From the NCBI RefSeq assembly GCF_900155945.1, contig NZ_FTMN01000003.1:248001-312000 (forward strand): a stretch of DNA of 64,000 nucleotides, in the 5' to 3' direction. This document shows, piece by piece, positions 1 through 9,225 of the stretch. Made by a program: the position numbers and the translations under genes. The notes under the pieces are model-generated. The model saw nothing but the letters and a program-made list of their open reading frames with translations. It did no database searches and was not told the DNA's origin. Position 1 is the stretch's first letter. The number at the start of each line of letters is the position of its first letter. This DNA is from Marinobacterium stanieri. GTDB taxonomy: Bacteria; Pseudomonadota; Gammaproteobacteria; Pseudomonadales; Balneatricaceae.

Positions 1-208
1 CACCCAAAGTCGTAAAACTAAGGAGTAACCTTTTGATTAGTCGGGACTTTTTCCCGGCTTATCCGAATTTTTCCCACTTTCCTTCCGCTCATAGCCCGGT
101 TTTGTCGGGTGCTTTGCCGTGGCCGGTTCTCCTGTCCGGTCCGCACAATGCCCTTGCACACTTCAGCTCCCCTCATGAGCTGTCGTCATTCACCAACAGG
201 GTATTGAA

Positions 209-2089
209 ATGATGAAAAAAACAATAACAGCCCCGCGCCGTTCTCTGCTGAGCCAGCGAGTACAAGCGGTCGTACTGGGCGCCGCGATCGGGCTGAGCAG
301 CGCCACTGTACAGGCTTCTACTTCTGAAGTGACCTGGGATGACATTCTGAATGACCAGGCAACACCTGAAGATGTTCTTGGCTATGGTATTGGCCCCAAG
401 GCCCAGCGTTATAGCCCGATGACTCAGCTCAACACTGAGAACATCGAGATGCTGACACCGGCCTGGTCTTTCTCTTTCGGTGACGAGAAGCAACGTGGCC
501 AGGAATCCCAGGCACTGGTACATGATGGTGTCATCTACATCACCGGTTCCTACTCCCGTATTTTCGCAATCGATGCCAAAACCGGTAAGCAGCTCTGGGA
601 TTACACCGCACGCCTGCCGGATGATATCCGCCCCTGCTGTGATGTTGTAAACCGTGGTGCAGCCATCTTTGGTGACAAGGTGTTCTTTGGCACTCTGGAT
701 GCCGCCATGGTTGCTCTGAACAAGGATACCGGCAAGGTCGTCTGGAAGAAGAAATTCGGTGATCACACGGCCGGCTACACCATGACCGGCGCTCCCACTC
801 TGATCAAGGATCAGAAAACCGGCAAGGTCCTGTTGATTCACGGCTCTTCCGGTGATGAGTTCGGTGTTGTGGGCAAGTTGTTTGCCCGTGACCCGGATAC
901 CGGCGAAGAGATCTGGATGCGTCCGTTTGTCGAGGGCCACATGGGCCGCCTGAACGGTGAAGAAAGCACCCCGACCGGTGACCCGCGTGCGCCGACCTGG
1001 CCGGATGACCCCAACTCCCCGACCGGCAAGGTTGAAGCCTGGAGCCACGGCGGTGGCGCACCCTGGCAGAGCGCCAGCTTCGATGTCGAGAACAACCGCA
1101 TCATCGTCGGTGCCGGCAACCCGGCGCCCTGGAACACCTGGGAGCGTACTTCTGAAGGCGGCAACCCGCAGGACTACGACAACCTCTACACCTCTGGCCA
1201 GGTAGCCGTCGATCCGACCACCGGTGAAGTGGACTGGTTCTATCAGCACACGCCGAATGATGCCTGGGATTTCTCCGGTAACAATGAGCTGGTGCTGTTC
1301 GAATATGAAGAAGACGGTAAAACCGTAAAGGCCACTGCGCACGCTGACCGTAACGGCTTCTTCTACGTTGTTGACCGCGAAGACGGTGATTTCATCCGCG
1401 CCTTCCCGTTCGTGGATAACATCACCTGGGCGACACACATCGACCCGAAAACCGGTCGTCCGGCCGAGGTAGAAGGTCAGCGTCCGCCGCCCCCCAAACC
1501 TGGCGAGAAAAAGGGTGAGTCCATCGAAGTTTCTCCGCCTTTCCTTGGCGGCAAGAACTGGAACCCGATGGCCTACAGCCAGGATACTGGTCTGTTCTAC
1601 GTGCCGGGTAACCACTGGAAAGAGGATTACTGGACTGAGGAAGTAACGTACCAGAAAGGTGCAGCTTACCTGGGTCAGGGCTTCCGTATCCGCAAGATGT
1701 ATGACGACCATGTCGGTATTCTGCGTGCCATGGACCCGCTGACTGGCGATGTTGCCTGGGAGCACAAGGAAAAACTGCCGCTGTGGGCCGGCGTCCTGAC
1801 TACCAAGGGTGGTCTGGTATTCACCGGTACCGGTGACGGTTACCTGAAAGCCTTTGATGCCAAGTCCGGCGAAGAGCTGTGGAAGTTCCAGACAGGCTCC
1901 GGCATCGTCTCCAGCCCGGTCACCTGGGAGATGGATGGCGAGCAGTACGTCGGTATTGCCTCTGGTTACGGTGGTGCAGTGCCGCTGTGGGGTGGCGATA
2001 TGGCTGACCTGACCAAGCCGGTACCTCAGGGTGGTTCTTTCTGGGCCTTCAAACTGCCGAAATGGGCAGACAAGGTTGCCAAGAAATAA
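209..2089 (+). CDS. exaA: PQQ-dependent ethanol dehydrogenase, ExaA/PedE type
   Basis: Periplasmic quinoprotein that oxidises ethanol and other short alcohols to aldehydes with pyrroloquinoline quinone as cofactor, passing electrons to a cytochrome c. The 626-residue product has a Sec-type leader (about residues 1-36), beta-propeller tryptophan-docking repeats and the adjacent Cys143-Cys144 pair that forms the unusual disulfide near PQQ. The catalytic Asp is D354 in WDFSGNNE. The residue two further on is Ser356, not the extra Asp of lanthanide-dependent (XoxF/PedH) enzymes, so a calcium-type enzyme is inferred. The second half closely resembles Pseudomonas ExaA. No cytochrome c550 gene (exaB) or pqq gene lies in the window; such genes could be to the left. 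Confidence 0.93.
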   Translation: MMKKTITAPRRSLLSQRVQAVVLGAAIGLSSATVQASTSEVTWDDILNDQATPEDVLGYGIGPKAQRYSPMTQLNTENIEMLTPAWSFSFGDEKQRGQESQALVHDGVIYITGSYSRIFAIDAKTGKQLWDYTARLPDDIRPCCDVVNRGAAIFGDKVFFGTLDAAMVALNKDTGKVVWKKKFGDHTAGYTMTGAPTLIKDQKTGKVLLIHGSSGDEFGVVGKLFARDPDTGEEIWMRPFVEGHMGRLNGEESTPTGDPRAPTWPDDPNSPTGKVEAWSHGGGAPWQSASFDVENNRIIVGAGNPAPWNTWERTSEGGNPQDYDNLYTSGQVAVDPTTGEVDWFYQHTPNDAWDFSGNNELVLFEYEEDGKTVKATAHADRNGFFYVVDREDGDFIRAFPFVDNITWATHIDPKTGRPAEVEGQRPPPPKPGEKKGESIEVSPPFLGGKNWNPMAYSQDTGLFYVPGNHWKEDYWTEEVTYQKGAAYLGQGFRIRKMYDDHVGILRAMDPLTGDVAWEHKEKLPLWAGVLTTKGGLVFTGTGDGYLKAFDAKSGEELWKFQTGSGIVSSPVTWEMDGEQYVGIASGYGGAVPLWGGDMADLTKPVPQGGSFWAFKLPKWADKVAKK

Positions 2090-2118
2090 TAACCGCATAA
2101 ACGGTTAACGCTGTCCCC

Positions 2119-2145
2119 GGGCCTGCCGTTTGGCAGGCCCTTTTT
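2119..2145 (+). terminator. Rho-independent terminator after exaA
   Basis: A 9-bp perfect GC-rich stem (GGGCCTGCC / GGCAGGCCC) with a 4-nt loop runs directly into five T. It lies 30 bases after the exaA stop and just before the ribosome binding site of the next gene, so it should reduce read-through into the pentapeptide-repeat gene. Confidence 0.85.
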
Positions 2146-2159
2146 ACGGAGATCTGATC

Positions 2160-2807
2160 ATGTCCAAAGCAACCCTGATCTCAGCTGGTGTGCTGACCCT
2201 GGTAATGTCTTCAGCAGTGGCGGCTCAATGTGAGCCCGGTATTGAAGCCCAGTGCTCCGGTGCCGATTTGTCAGCACAGGACCTCTCCGGCCAGCAGCTG
2301 GATCGCATTGACCTCAGCGGTGCCAACCTGCGTTACGCCGATCTTCGCCATGCGGATTTACGCGGTGCCAACCTGAGCGGTGCAGACCTCAGTTACGCCT
2401 TGCTTAGCCGCGCCAACCTGGAAAAAGCGAACCTGAAAGGCGCTACGCTGGATTATGCCAATATGGTTGCCGTAGCGGGTTGGGCCATGCATGCCCAGGG
2501 CGCATCGTTCAAGGAAACACGCCTGGATGGAGCCGACCTTTCTTTCGCACGCCTGAGCAACGCACGTTTTGTCGATGCCGTACTCTACGCCACCAACCTG
2601 GAGATGGTGTGGGCGACTAAAACCCGCTTCCTGAACTGCAATCTGCAAAACGCTAACCTGCAGGAGGCCAAACTGAATTATGCCAATATGGAAGGTGCTG
2701 ACTTGCGCGGCGCCAGCATCCGTTTCGCTACCTTCCAGGGCACTCACATGGTGGATTGTGTGGACTGTCCGCAGGACTGGATGGTGCCGAAAAACCCTGT
2801 GCAGTAA
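2160..2807 (+). CDS. Exported pentapeptide-repeat protein
   Basis: Secreted or periplasmic protein of 215 residues with a clear signal peptide (residues 1-23, cleavage near AVAAQ). Most of the mature part is A(D/N)Lxx pentapeptide repeats, which fold as a right-handed quadrilateral beta helix. Short Cys-containing segments flank the repeats: two Cys at the N-terminus (QCEPGIEAQC) and VDCVDC near the C-terminus, which may form disulfides. The ATG at 2160 is chosen because GGAG precedes it and the signal peptide starts there; an in-frame codon 30 bases earlier lies inside the exaA terminator. It follows exaA closely, and as I recall similar genes sit beside exaA/pedE genes in Pseudomonas, so a helper role for the dehydrogenase is possible. 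Biochemical function is unknown. Confidence 0.85.
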   Translation: MSKATLISAGVLTLVMSSAVAAQCEPGIEAQCSGADLSAQDLSGQQLDRIDLSGANLRYADLRHADLRGANLSGADLSYALLSRANLEKANLKGATLDYANMVAVAGWAMHAQGASFKETRLDGADLSFARLSNARFVDAVLYATNLEMVWATKTRFLNCNLQNANLQEAKLNYANMEGADLRGASIRFATFQGTHMVDCVDCPQDWMVPKNPVQ

Positions 2808-2816
2808 ATATGTTTC

Positions 2817-2841
2817 ATGCAGGAGAGCAGATCTCCTGCAT
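2817..2841. repeat. Perfect inverted repeat between convergent genes
   Basis: A 10-bp perfect stem (ATGCAGGAGA / TCTCCTGCAT) with a 5-nt loop lies between the convergent pentapeptide-repeat and zinc-finger genes. It has no real T tract on either side, so it is either a weak bidirectional terminator or an RNA 3'-end stabiliser. Confidence 0.55.
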
Positions 2842-2864
2842 AACCCTCACCTGACTTACCCTTA

Positions 2865-4247
2865 CTACACCTGCCCTTCTGCTACCTGCTCCGGATAACG
2901 GATCCGAAGCTGATCAATCAAGCTCTGGCACTTTTCCACCTGGGCTTCCATGTTTGGCATTGCCTCAAGGGCAGTTTTGAGCAAGATCCCTGACTCGACC
3001 AGTCGATCATACTCAGGGAATGCCTTATGCAACCCGTTCAACAGCCTGACGGCCGCTTTTGCATCACCGCCTTCAAGGTTCAAACGCGCCAGGCTCAACC
3101 TTAACGCAGGCGTCCCTGGTACATATTCGGGCAGGATACGGACCAATCTGCGATAGTTGCGCAACATGGGTATCCCCTGATCAAGCTTGAGTAACAGGCT
3201 CAAGTGCTTGTCGGCCATATCCATGAGGGCCTGCCGATCTTCCATCTGGCATAGCAGGTCAAAGTACCGCTGCCACAAGGCAGGAATCTTTGGAGACTGC
3301 TTGATGGCAGAATGCAGTAACCCTTTTGCCTGCTCATAGTCGCCCTCTTTCAGACAGATACTGACATGTGCATGGGTCACCGCTTCGGGCTCAGCGTGGT
3401 ACAGCAATGCGGATTCTGCATCTTCGCTTACATACCCCAGCGCATCCTGATGCTGATACAACAGATATCCCATTAAATGAAAGGCCACCATTGCGTAGTA
3501 ACTGGATGCTGCCGACTGCAGAATGGCTGACAAAAACAGGAGGTCGTCACCAATCACGGCTTGAATCAGGGAAACCGAGCTCACCATGATAAATAGAAAG
3601 CCGACCAGAATGAGGTATGGAATGCCAGTCTTAAGCATCAACCCGATAAAGTTGACCGGATTAATGGCTTCAGTGATCGAATCACTCATGGCCAGGCACA
3701 TCAGCATGGCCGGAATGCCAATGACCAGCACCAGTGTAATCGTAATAGCCAGTGCTGAACTGACTGAAGAAGCAACAAAATTAAGAAAAATGCCGGTGAT
3801 GAAAATGATGGCAAACAGCCGGATCAGGATACTTAATGAGCCACCCGCTGCTTCCTGTAGCCTTGGTGGTGTCATATCGCCAGCCGCCGTCGCTTTAAGG
3901 CACAGAAAACTGTAGTTCACCGCCAAGCCTGTGCAGAACAGCATTGCCAAAAATTTGATAAAACCGCCCAGCGGCAAGACAGCTAAAAAGGTAGTGGCAA
4001 CACTCAGACCGAAGATGAACATCATGGCATCAGCCGTCATGGGATAGCGAAACGCCTTGGGCAAGCGCCGGGCCAGGGATTCCATGCTGGACGCCGTTAC
4101 CCGAATAGTCAGTGGCGAACCACAATGAAAGCAACGTGCTTCACCAGCAATTGAGTGGTCCACACACTCCTTGCACAGGTCGATCTCGCATTGCGAACAG
4201 GTGAAATTAGGTGCTGTATCCGGGTGATACTTACATGACTCCATCAT
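2865..4247 (-). CDS. B-box-like zinc-finger membrane protein with TPR tail
   Basis: Uncharacterised 460-residue protein. Residues 5-45 hold a Cys/His cluster (CKYH, CSQC, CKEC, CFHC spacing) resembling a B-box or zinc ribbon. About six hydrophobic segments follow (residues 75-275) with DUF-like membrane character, and the C-terminal 170 residues are helical and TPR-like (repeated LLxxAI..P..LW, LRLSLARL patterns). This predicts a cytoplasmic zinc finger, a membrane domain and a protein-binding tail. It overlaps the upstream rhomboid gene by 17 bases, so the two are almost certainly co-translated. A role in presenting substrates to the protease or regulating it is inference. Confidence 0.75.
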   Translation of the reverse strand: MMESCKYHPDTAPNFTCSQCEIDLCKECVDHSIAGEARCFHCGSPLTIRVTASSMESLARRLPKAFRYPMTADAMMFIFGLSVATTFLAVLPLGGFIKFLAMLFCTGLAVNYSFLCLKATAAGDMTPPRLQEAAGGSLSILIRLFAIIFITGIFLNFVASSVSSALAITITLVLVIGIPAMLMCLAMSDSITEAINPVNFIGLMLKTGIPYLILVGFLFIMVSSVSLIQAVIGDDLLFLSAILQSAASSYYAMVAFHLMGYLLYQHQDALGYVSEDAESALLYHAEPEAVTHAHVSICLKEGDYEQAKGLLHSAIKQSPKIPALWQRYFDLLCQMEDRQALMDMADKHLSLLLKLDQGIPMLRNYRRLVRILPEYVPGTPALRLSLARLNLEGGDAKAAVRLLNGLHKAFPEYDRLVESGILLKTALEAMPNMEAQVEKCQSLIDQLRIRYPEQVAEGQV

Positions 4248-5676
4248 GACCCTCCCTGGTCAATTGCTGGATATAGTTCTGATACTTTGCCGCCTGGCGT
4301 GGATTATTCTGACTGGAAAACCGGGATGCCAAACGCTGGAGCAACAGTAACAGCTCCCTGGGATCGGCTTTTTGCTGATATAGATAGTCTGTCATGCCTG
4401 CAGCGGCGGTCAGGTCGTCCAGCTTGGTAAAGCGAAAAGCCAACTGCAATTGATCCCCGGTTGGCAATATAGTTTGCGCAGATGTCTCTGCCATCCAAAG
4501 GCGGCTGAGTTGTGAAAGCTCAGTCGAGGACATGCCTTTCTGAGTCATCAATTCACGGAAGCTGTTTTCAACAGCTTTGCCCGCTTTGATTTTGTCCAGG
4601 TTGTAACGAATTTTGGCCAACTCAAAGTCCAGGCCTTCCCGCTCAATCAGATCACTTAACTGTTTACGGGCGTAATCGAACTGCAGGTTCTCAATCGCGC
4701 TATAGATATCAGCCAGTGCCTGATTCCTTGCTGAAATGCCCTGTTCCTGTTCTATATAGTCGTCGTTGATGGTGTTGCGGTTAAATGCCATCGAGAGGCC
4801 AATCAAAATGGCACCGGCCACAAAACCACCGGCATGTGCCATATACGCCACATTGGAACCTTCCATGAAGAGGTACTGGTAGACCTCCTTACCGATATAC
4901 AACGGCAGAATCATCAAGGCAGGTGCACGGAAATAACCGGCAAAGCAGAAGATCCAGTAAAAAAACTCGATACGCTTGAGCCTGAATACTGCCAGGTACA
5001 TCGCCATCACCCCGGATATGGCGCCTGATGCACCGACAAGTGGCACATCACTGCCAAGATTGGTAACGACCTGGGTTACACCAGCCAGAATGCCACCCAG
5101 CAGGTAGAACGCCAGAAAACGCAGATGCCCTATGGCCGCTTCTACCGCAAAACCACAGATCAGCAGGAAGATCATATTGCCCAGCAGATGACCCAGGTCG
5201 CCATGCAGAAATTGGTGGGTTATCAAAGTAGTGAAGGATACATCCGTTGCCTTCAAGCCATAGGCAAAGCTGCTGACTGATTCAAAGGTCGCCTGTATTT
5301 CCGGACGCTTATTGCGCCAGCGAACATAGAGCTGCTCATCAAATACCTGCCGGGCTTCCCCTTGCACCTGGTCATAGTATTTCCGGTCCATCAGCATGGC
5401 CTGAGCAAGCCAGTAGACCTGCTCGGAGTCATAGGCTTGTCTGGCCCAGTCCAACTCCTCTTCACGCGAGGGCTGAGCTTCAAGGTAACGCTCGAAAACC
5501 GGCCATTCATGCTCGATATAGCCGGCATTATGCATGGCCGTGACGGCATCGTTGATTTTCTGCTGGTCATTGCTCTGGTAGAACAAAAAGACCAGCGTGT
5601 TCAAAATCAGAATACTGATCAGAACAACAGGGGTGGTACGCCAGTCAAGGCGCTTCTCGGTAGGGACAATGATCAT
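4231..5676 (-). CDS. Rhomboid-family intramembrane serine protease
   Basis: Membrane protease that cleaves transmembrane substrates within the bilayer. The 481-residue protein has an N-terminal membrane segment (residues 16-34), a large soluble insert (about 35-150), then the rhomboid core. Visible signatures are HLLGN in the second core helix, the catalytic Ser217 in GASG and the partner His281 in AHAGG, so the Ser-His dyad is intact. The C-terminal 170 residues are soluble and helical, with repeated LxxL patterns. It is longer than the roughly 280 residues of GlpG because of the insert and tail. Translationally coupled to the downstream zinc-finger/TPR gene. Confidence 0.9.
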   Translation of the reverse strand: MIIVPTEKRLDWRTTPVVLISILILNTLVFLFYQSNDQQKINDAVTAMHNAGYIEHEWPVFERYLEAQPSREEELDWARQAYDSEQVYWLAQAMLMDRKYYDQVQGEARQVFDEQLYVRWRNKRPEIQATFESVSSFAYGLKATDVSFTTLITHQFLHGDLGHLLGNMIFLLICGFAVEAAIGHLRFLAFYLLGGILAGVTQVVTNLGSDVPLVGASGAISGVMAMYLAVFRLKRIEFFYWIFCFAGYFRAPALMILPLYIGKEVYQYLFMEGSNVAYMAHAGGFVAGAILIGLSMAFNRNTINDDYIEQEQGISARNQALADIYSAIENLQFDYARKQLSDLIEREGLDFELAKIRYNLDKIKAGKAVENSFRELMTQKGMSSTELSQLSRLWMAETSAQTILPTGDQLQLAFRFTKLDDLTAAAGMTDYLYQQKADPRELLLLLQRLASRFSSQNNPRQAAKYQNYIQQLTREGHDGVM

Positions 5677-5751
5677 TATGAATCAGCCTATAGTCCGTTA
5701 CAGGTGAAGTATGGTTCTTTTTACAGCTCGGGTGCATCTTGCGGGAGCTGT

Positions 5752-5781
5752 GCGGCCCTTAAGTATTCCACTAAGGGCCGC
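5752..5781. repeat. 10-bp perfect inverted repeat
   Basis: GCGGCCCTTA and its reverse complement TAAGGGCCGC are separated by 10 bases, between the OsmC-YcaO stop and the rhomboid start. There is no T run on either side, so this is a strong hairpin but not a classic terminator. It could terminate poorly, protect the YcaO mRNA 3' end or bind protein. Confidence 0.5.
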
Positions 5782-5790
5782 GAAATGTGC

Positions 5791-7977
5791 TTAAAGTCCG
5801 GCCCGTGCAGCTCTTACTGCATGCAGTTTCTTGTAGCTTTCAATCAGTTTCTGATGACGTTCCAGCCCTTCCAGCTGCATATTGGTGGGCGTCAGGCCAC
5901 AGAAGGAACGATCACCATTAATGGCACCGATGACATCATCAATCACTGCATCACCAAACATGCGCGTCAGGTTGTGCTGGTAGTCTTCAAACTCCAGCTC
6001 ATCATCCAGTACGATTTCCAGTACTGCGCGCAGTGCCTGGTAATAAAGGCCGCGCTCAACGGTGTTGTCGTTGTAGGACAGGAACTCACACACCAGATCA
6101 TAGGCTTCTTCGTACTGCTGCAGCGCAAGATAGATCATGCCCTTGAGCTCACCGACACAGAGCTGGCCCCAGACGGTATTTTCGTCGAACTCAATACCGA
6201 TCAGCGTGGGCACTTCGGTGTAATTATCCAGCTCACTCTCTTCCAGACGCTCGACCAGGTCGGCCAACGCATCTTCATCCAGCGAGTGGATATTGAGGAT
6301 GTCTTCACGGAACAACAGCGACTTGTTGGTGTTATCCCAGATCAGATCTTCGACCGGGTAAACCTCGGAATAATCCGGTACCAGGATACGACATGCAGTT
6401 GCGCCCAGGTCGTCGAATACGGCCACATACACTTCTTTGCCCAGCTGCTCGAGAATGCCCATCAGGCAGGCATTTTCTTCCTCGCTGGTGCCGGAGAAAT
6501 CCCATTCATTGAACTCATAGTCAGAGCGGGCACTGAAGAAGCGCCAGGAGACCACACCAGTGGAATCGATGAAGTGCTCAACAAAGTTGTTCGGCTCGGT
6601 CACCGCGTGGCTGTTGAAGGTCGGCTGGGGCACATCATTCAGGCCTTCAAAGCTGCGGCCCTGCAGCAGTTCGGTGAGACTGCGTTCCAGCGCCACTTCG
6701 AAACAGGGGTGTGCGCCAAAGGAGGCAAAGACGCCACCGGTACGCGGGTTCATCAGCGTGACACACATCACCGGGAACTGACCGCCCAGAGAAGCATCCT
6801 TTACCAGAACCGGGAAGCCCTGCTCTTCCAGTCCCTGAATACCGGCAACGATATGCGGGTATTTATCCAGAACTGACTGGGGAACATCCGGCAAGGCGAT
6901 CTCGTTTTCAATGATTTCACGCTTGACCGCACGTTCGAAAATTTCCGACAGACACTGAACCTGTGCTTCAGACAGGGTGTTACCCGCGCTCATGCCGTTA
7001 CTGACAAAGAGGTTCTCGATCAGGTTGGACGGGAAATAGACGGCTTCACCATCCGACTGACGTGTGTACGGAATGGCACAGATGCCTCGATCCGCACGTC
7101 CCGAGTTGGTATCGATCAGGTTGGAGCCCTTCAGCTCTCCGTCCGGGTTATAGATCTCCAGACAATATTCATCCAGCAGCCCTTCAGGGATTTCATCATC
7201 AGGCCCGGGTTTGAACCATTTTTCCGTCGGGTAGTGAACGAACTCACTGTTGGCGATCTCTTCGCCGAAGAACTGGTCGTTGTAGAAGAAGTTACAGCTG
7301 GCACGCTCGATAAACTCGCCAAGCGCGGAACACAACGCGCTTTCCTTGCTGGCACCCTTACCGTTGGTGAAACACATGGGTGAGGCCGCATCGCGAATAT
7401 GCAGTGACCAGACGTTCGGGACAATATTGCGCCAGGAGGAAACTTCGATTTTCATGCCCAGCTGTTCAATCACCCGGGTCATGTTGGCAATGGTATCTTC
7501 CAGCGGCAGGTCCTTGCCGGGAATGTAGGTGCGGCCATCACCTTCGGTCATGTCAGAGAACAGCAGCGCGGAGTCTTCATCCAGACTCTTGACCTGATCA
7601 ATCTTGAACTCAGGGCCTTCCTGCACCACTCTCTTCACGGTACAGCGATCGATGGAGCGCAGGATGCCCTGACGGTCCTTGTCGGAAATAGTGTCCGGCA
7701 GCTCAACCTGAATCTGGAAAATCTGGTTGTAGCGGTTTTCCGGGTCGACGATGTTGTTCTGTGACAGGCGAATATCGTCTGTGGGAATGTCGCGCGCCTT
7801 GCAGTATACCTTGACGAAGTAAGCCGCACAGAGTGCCGACGACGCCAGAAAGTAATCAAAGGGACTCGGCGCGGAGCCATCACCCTTGTAGCGGATAGGC
7901 TGGTCCGCCGTTACGGTGAAGTCATCAAATTTGGCTTCGAGTCGGAGGTTATCGAGAAAATTTACCTTGATTTCCAT
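5791..7977 (-). CDS. ycaO: OsmC domain/YcaO domain fusion protein
   Basis: A 728-residue protein joining an OsmC-like domain (about residues 1-140) to a YcaO domain (about 170-560) and a C-terminal helical tail. YcaO proteins use ATP to activate a peptide amide or thioamide carbonyl; the family's conserved acidic helices are visible (ALGEFIERAS and SEIFERAVKREI). OsmC domains usually reduce peroxides through two Cys; here Cys residues occur at SALCAAYF and FKVYC-like positions, but the pairing is not certain. E. coli YcaO (about 586 residues) lacks the OsmC part. The ATG at 7977 gives MEIKVNF, the usual start of the fusion family; the 21 residues in frame upstream look non-coding. The physiological role of this branch is unknown, though E. 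coli YcaO has been linked to ribosomal protein S12 methylthiolation. Confidence 0.88.
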   Translation of the reverse strand: MEIKVNFLDNLRLEAKFDDFTVTADQPIRYKGDGSAPSPFDYFLASSALCAAYFVKVYCKARDIPTDDIRLSQNNIVDPENRYNQIFQIQVELPDTISDKDRQGILRSIDRCTVKRVVQEGPEFKIDQVKSLDEDSALLFSDMTEGDGRTYIPGKDLPLEDTIANMTRVIEQLGMKIEVSSWRNIVPNVWSLHIRDAASPMCFTNGKGASKESALCSALGEFIERASCNFFYNDQFFGEEIANSEFVHYPTEKWFKPGPDDEIPEGLLDEYCLEIYNPDGELKGSNLIDTNSGRADRGICAIPYTRQSDGEAVYFPSNLIENLFVSNGMSAGNTLSEAQVQCLSEIFERAVKREIIENEIALPDVPQSVLDKYPHIVAGIQGLEEQGFPVLVKDASLGGQFPVMCVTLMNPRTGGVFASFGAHPCFEVALERSLTELLQGRSFEGLNDVPQPTFNSHAVTEPNNFVEHFIDSTGVVSWRFFSARSDYEFNEWDFSGTSEEENACLMGILEQLGKEVYVAVFDDLGATACRILVPDYSEVYPVEDLIWDNTNKSLLFREDILNIHSLDEDALADLVERLEESELDNYTEVPTLIGIEFDENTVWGQLCVGELKGMIYLALQQYEEAYDLVCEFLSYNDNTVERGLYYQALRAVLEIVLDDELEFEDYQHNLTRMFGDAVIDDVIGAINGDRSFCGLTPTNMQLEGLERHQKLIESYKKLHAVRAARAGL

Positions 7978-8222
7978 TGAGTCACTTTCTGGATTCGTGG
8001 GTGAAGGGTGTCGCAGGTATCTGCTCCAGGTGCAGTACAAACTCCATTAGCGGCATAAAACCTCGCAATGGTTAGCCTGATAGCAGGCGACGTGAACTGG
8101 CGCGAATTCTAGCATGCTTCCGGTGCCCAGGACGAAATTCTGCCCCTCCATGCCTGCATCCAAACTGTCATCGACCTCCCCTAAAGTAGCGCAGAATACC
8201 TGCTGGTCATCGAGGTCGTTCA

Positions 8223-9206
8223 ATGGGGCGTTCACTTTTACTCGACAGTCTTCGAATATTGGCAATAGCACTGGTGCTCATTGCGCATACAGGGCAGCTT
8301 CTGGGGCATGAAAGCGGCGCGTTCTTTGGCTGGAAGAACATCTATTTTGTCAGTCTCGGAGGCGTGGGAGTAACCCTTTTCCTGGTGTTGTCCGGTGTTC
8401 TCGCCGGTTTAGCCAGGCCGGTACCACTTAAAGGTTACGCTGCTTACCTGTTTAAAAAGATACAGCGTATCTATCCGCTGTACTGGATCTCCATTCCGCT
8501 TGCCATGTTCGGCTACGCCCTGAGCGATGGATTGCTGCAGGGCGATATGCCCGACCTCTTCCCCAATGGTGTTGCTGTGGATCTGGTCGGCAGTCTGACG
8601 GGCTTTTATGCCTGGTGGGGACTTTGGGGTGGCCCTTATAACCCGCCAAGCTGGTATATCAGCCTGATTATGAGTCTCTATATGCTGGCACCGGCCCTGG
8701 TGTATCTGCTGAATCGTTGGGCACTCCCGGCATTGCTGATACTCTTCTGTGTCAGTCTTGCCAGTCGCTGGTATGTCGGCCAATGGGGGCTGCCGTTTCT
8801 GGATATATCCGTGCTGGAGCAGGTGGAAGGCTGGTTATACCGTCAATACGGCTTCATGCCCGGCCGTCCGGGTGACTGGTTTCCGCCCTGTCGCCTGTTC
8901 GAGTTTGGCCTGGGCATCTATCTTGCGTTGATGCTTCCGCCTACCGCTTGGCAGTCGCTGAAACTGCCTTTGACCGGCCTGGTCCGCAAACTCAGTGACC
9001 TGTCGTTCCCGCTCTTTCTGGTGCATTACCCGTTTCTGTTTTTGGTCGAAACATTCCGTGACACGGGTATCACTGTCTCACTGGCGATCAGTCTTTACCT
9101 GGGGCTCATGTTGCTGCTGGCCGATTACTGCAGCCGACTTGAGAGTTGGTTGCTGAGGAAGTTACGCAAGAAGAAGCGCGCTCAGGATGTCCACGCCGAA
9201 ACCTGA
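8223..9206 (+). CDS. Membrane acyltransferase, acyltransferase-3 family
   Basis: Integral membrane O-acyltransferase of 327 residues with about ten hydrophobic segments covering nearly the whole length. The N-terminal region has the family's Arg and His pattern (SLRILAIALVLIAHTG), and the final stretch has the typical SFPLFLVHYPFLF helix. Such enzymes add acetyl or related groups to surface glycans, lipid A or peptidoglycan-linked sugars; the substrate cannot be told here. The ATG has GAGG 6-9 bases upstream. It stands alone, divergent from the OsmC-YcaO gene. The gap between the two (7978-8222) must hold both promoters, but I could not pick out a convincing -35/-10 pair. Confidence 0.85.
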   Translation: MGRSLLLDSLRILAIALVLIAHTGQLLGHESGAFFGWKNIYFVSLGGVGVTLFLVLSGVLAGLARPVPLKGYAAYLFKKIQRIYPLYWISIPLAMFGYALSDGLLQGDMPDLFPNGVAVDLVGSLTGFYAWWGLWGGPYNPPSWYISLIMSLYMLAPALVYLLNRWALPALLILFCVSLASRWYVGQWGLPFLDISVLEQVEGWLYRQYGFMPGRPGDWFPPCRLFEFGLGIYLALMLPPTAWQSLKLPLTGLVRKLSDLSFPLFLVHYPFLFLVETFRDTGITVSLAISLYLGLMLLLADYCSRLESWLLRKLRKKKRAQDVHAET

Positions 9207-9225
9207 ACACAACGGCTTGTGAATA

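Noticed and set aside
209-2089. Lanthanide-dependent (XoxF/PedH) assignment for the alcohol dehydrogenase
   Set aside because: The position two residues after the catalytic Asp354 is Ser356, not the extra Asp needed for lanthanide binding.
173-2098. Long open frame antisense to exaA (641 residues)
   Set aside because: It mirrors a well-identified gene, has no recognisable domain, and exists because the codon use of exaA avoids stops on the other strand.
5362-6876. 504-residue open frame antisense to the OsmC-YcaO gene and part of the rhomboid gene
   Set aside because: It spans two real genes and their gap on the other strand, which a true gene would be unlikely to do; no domain was recognised.
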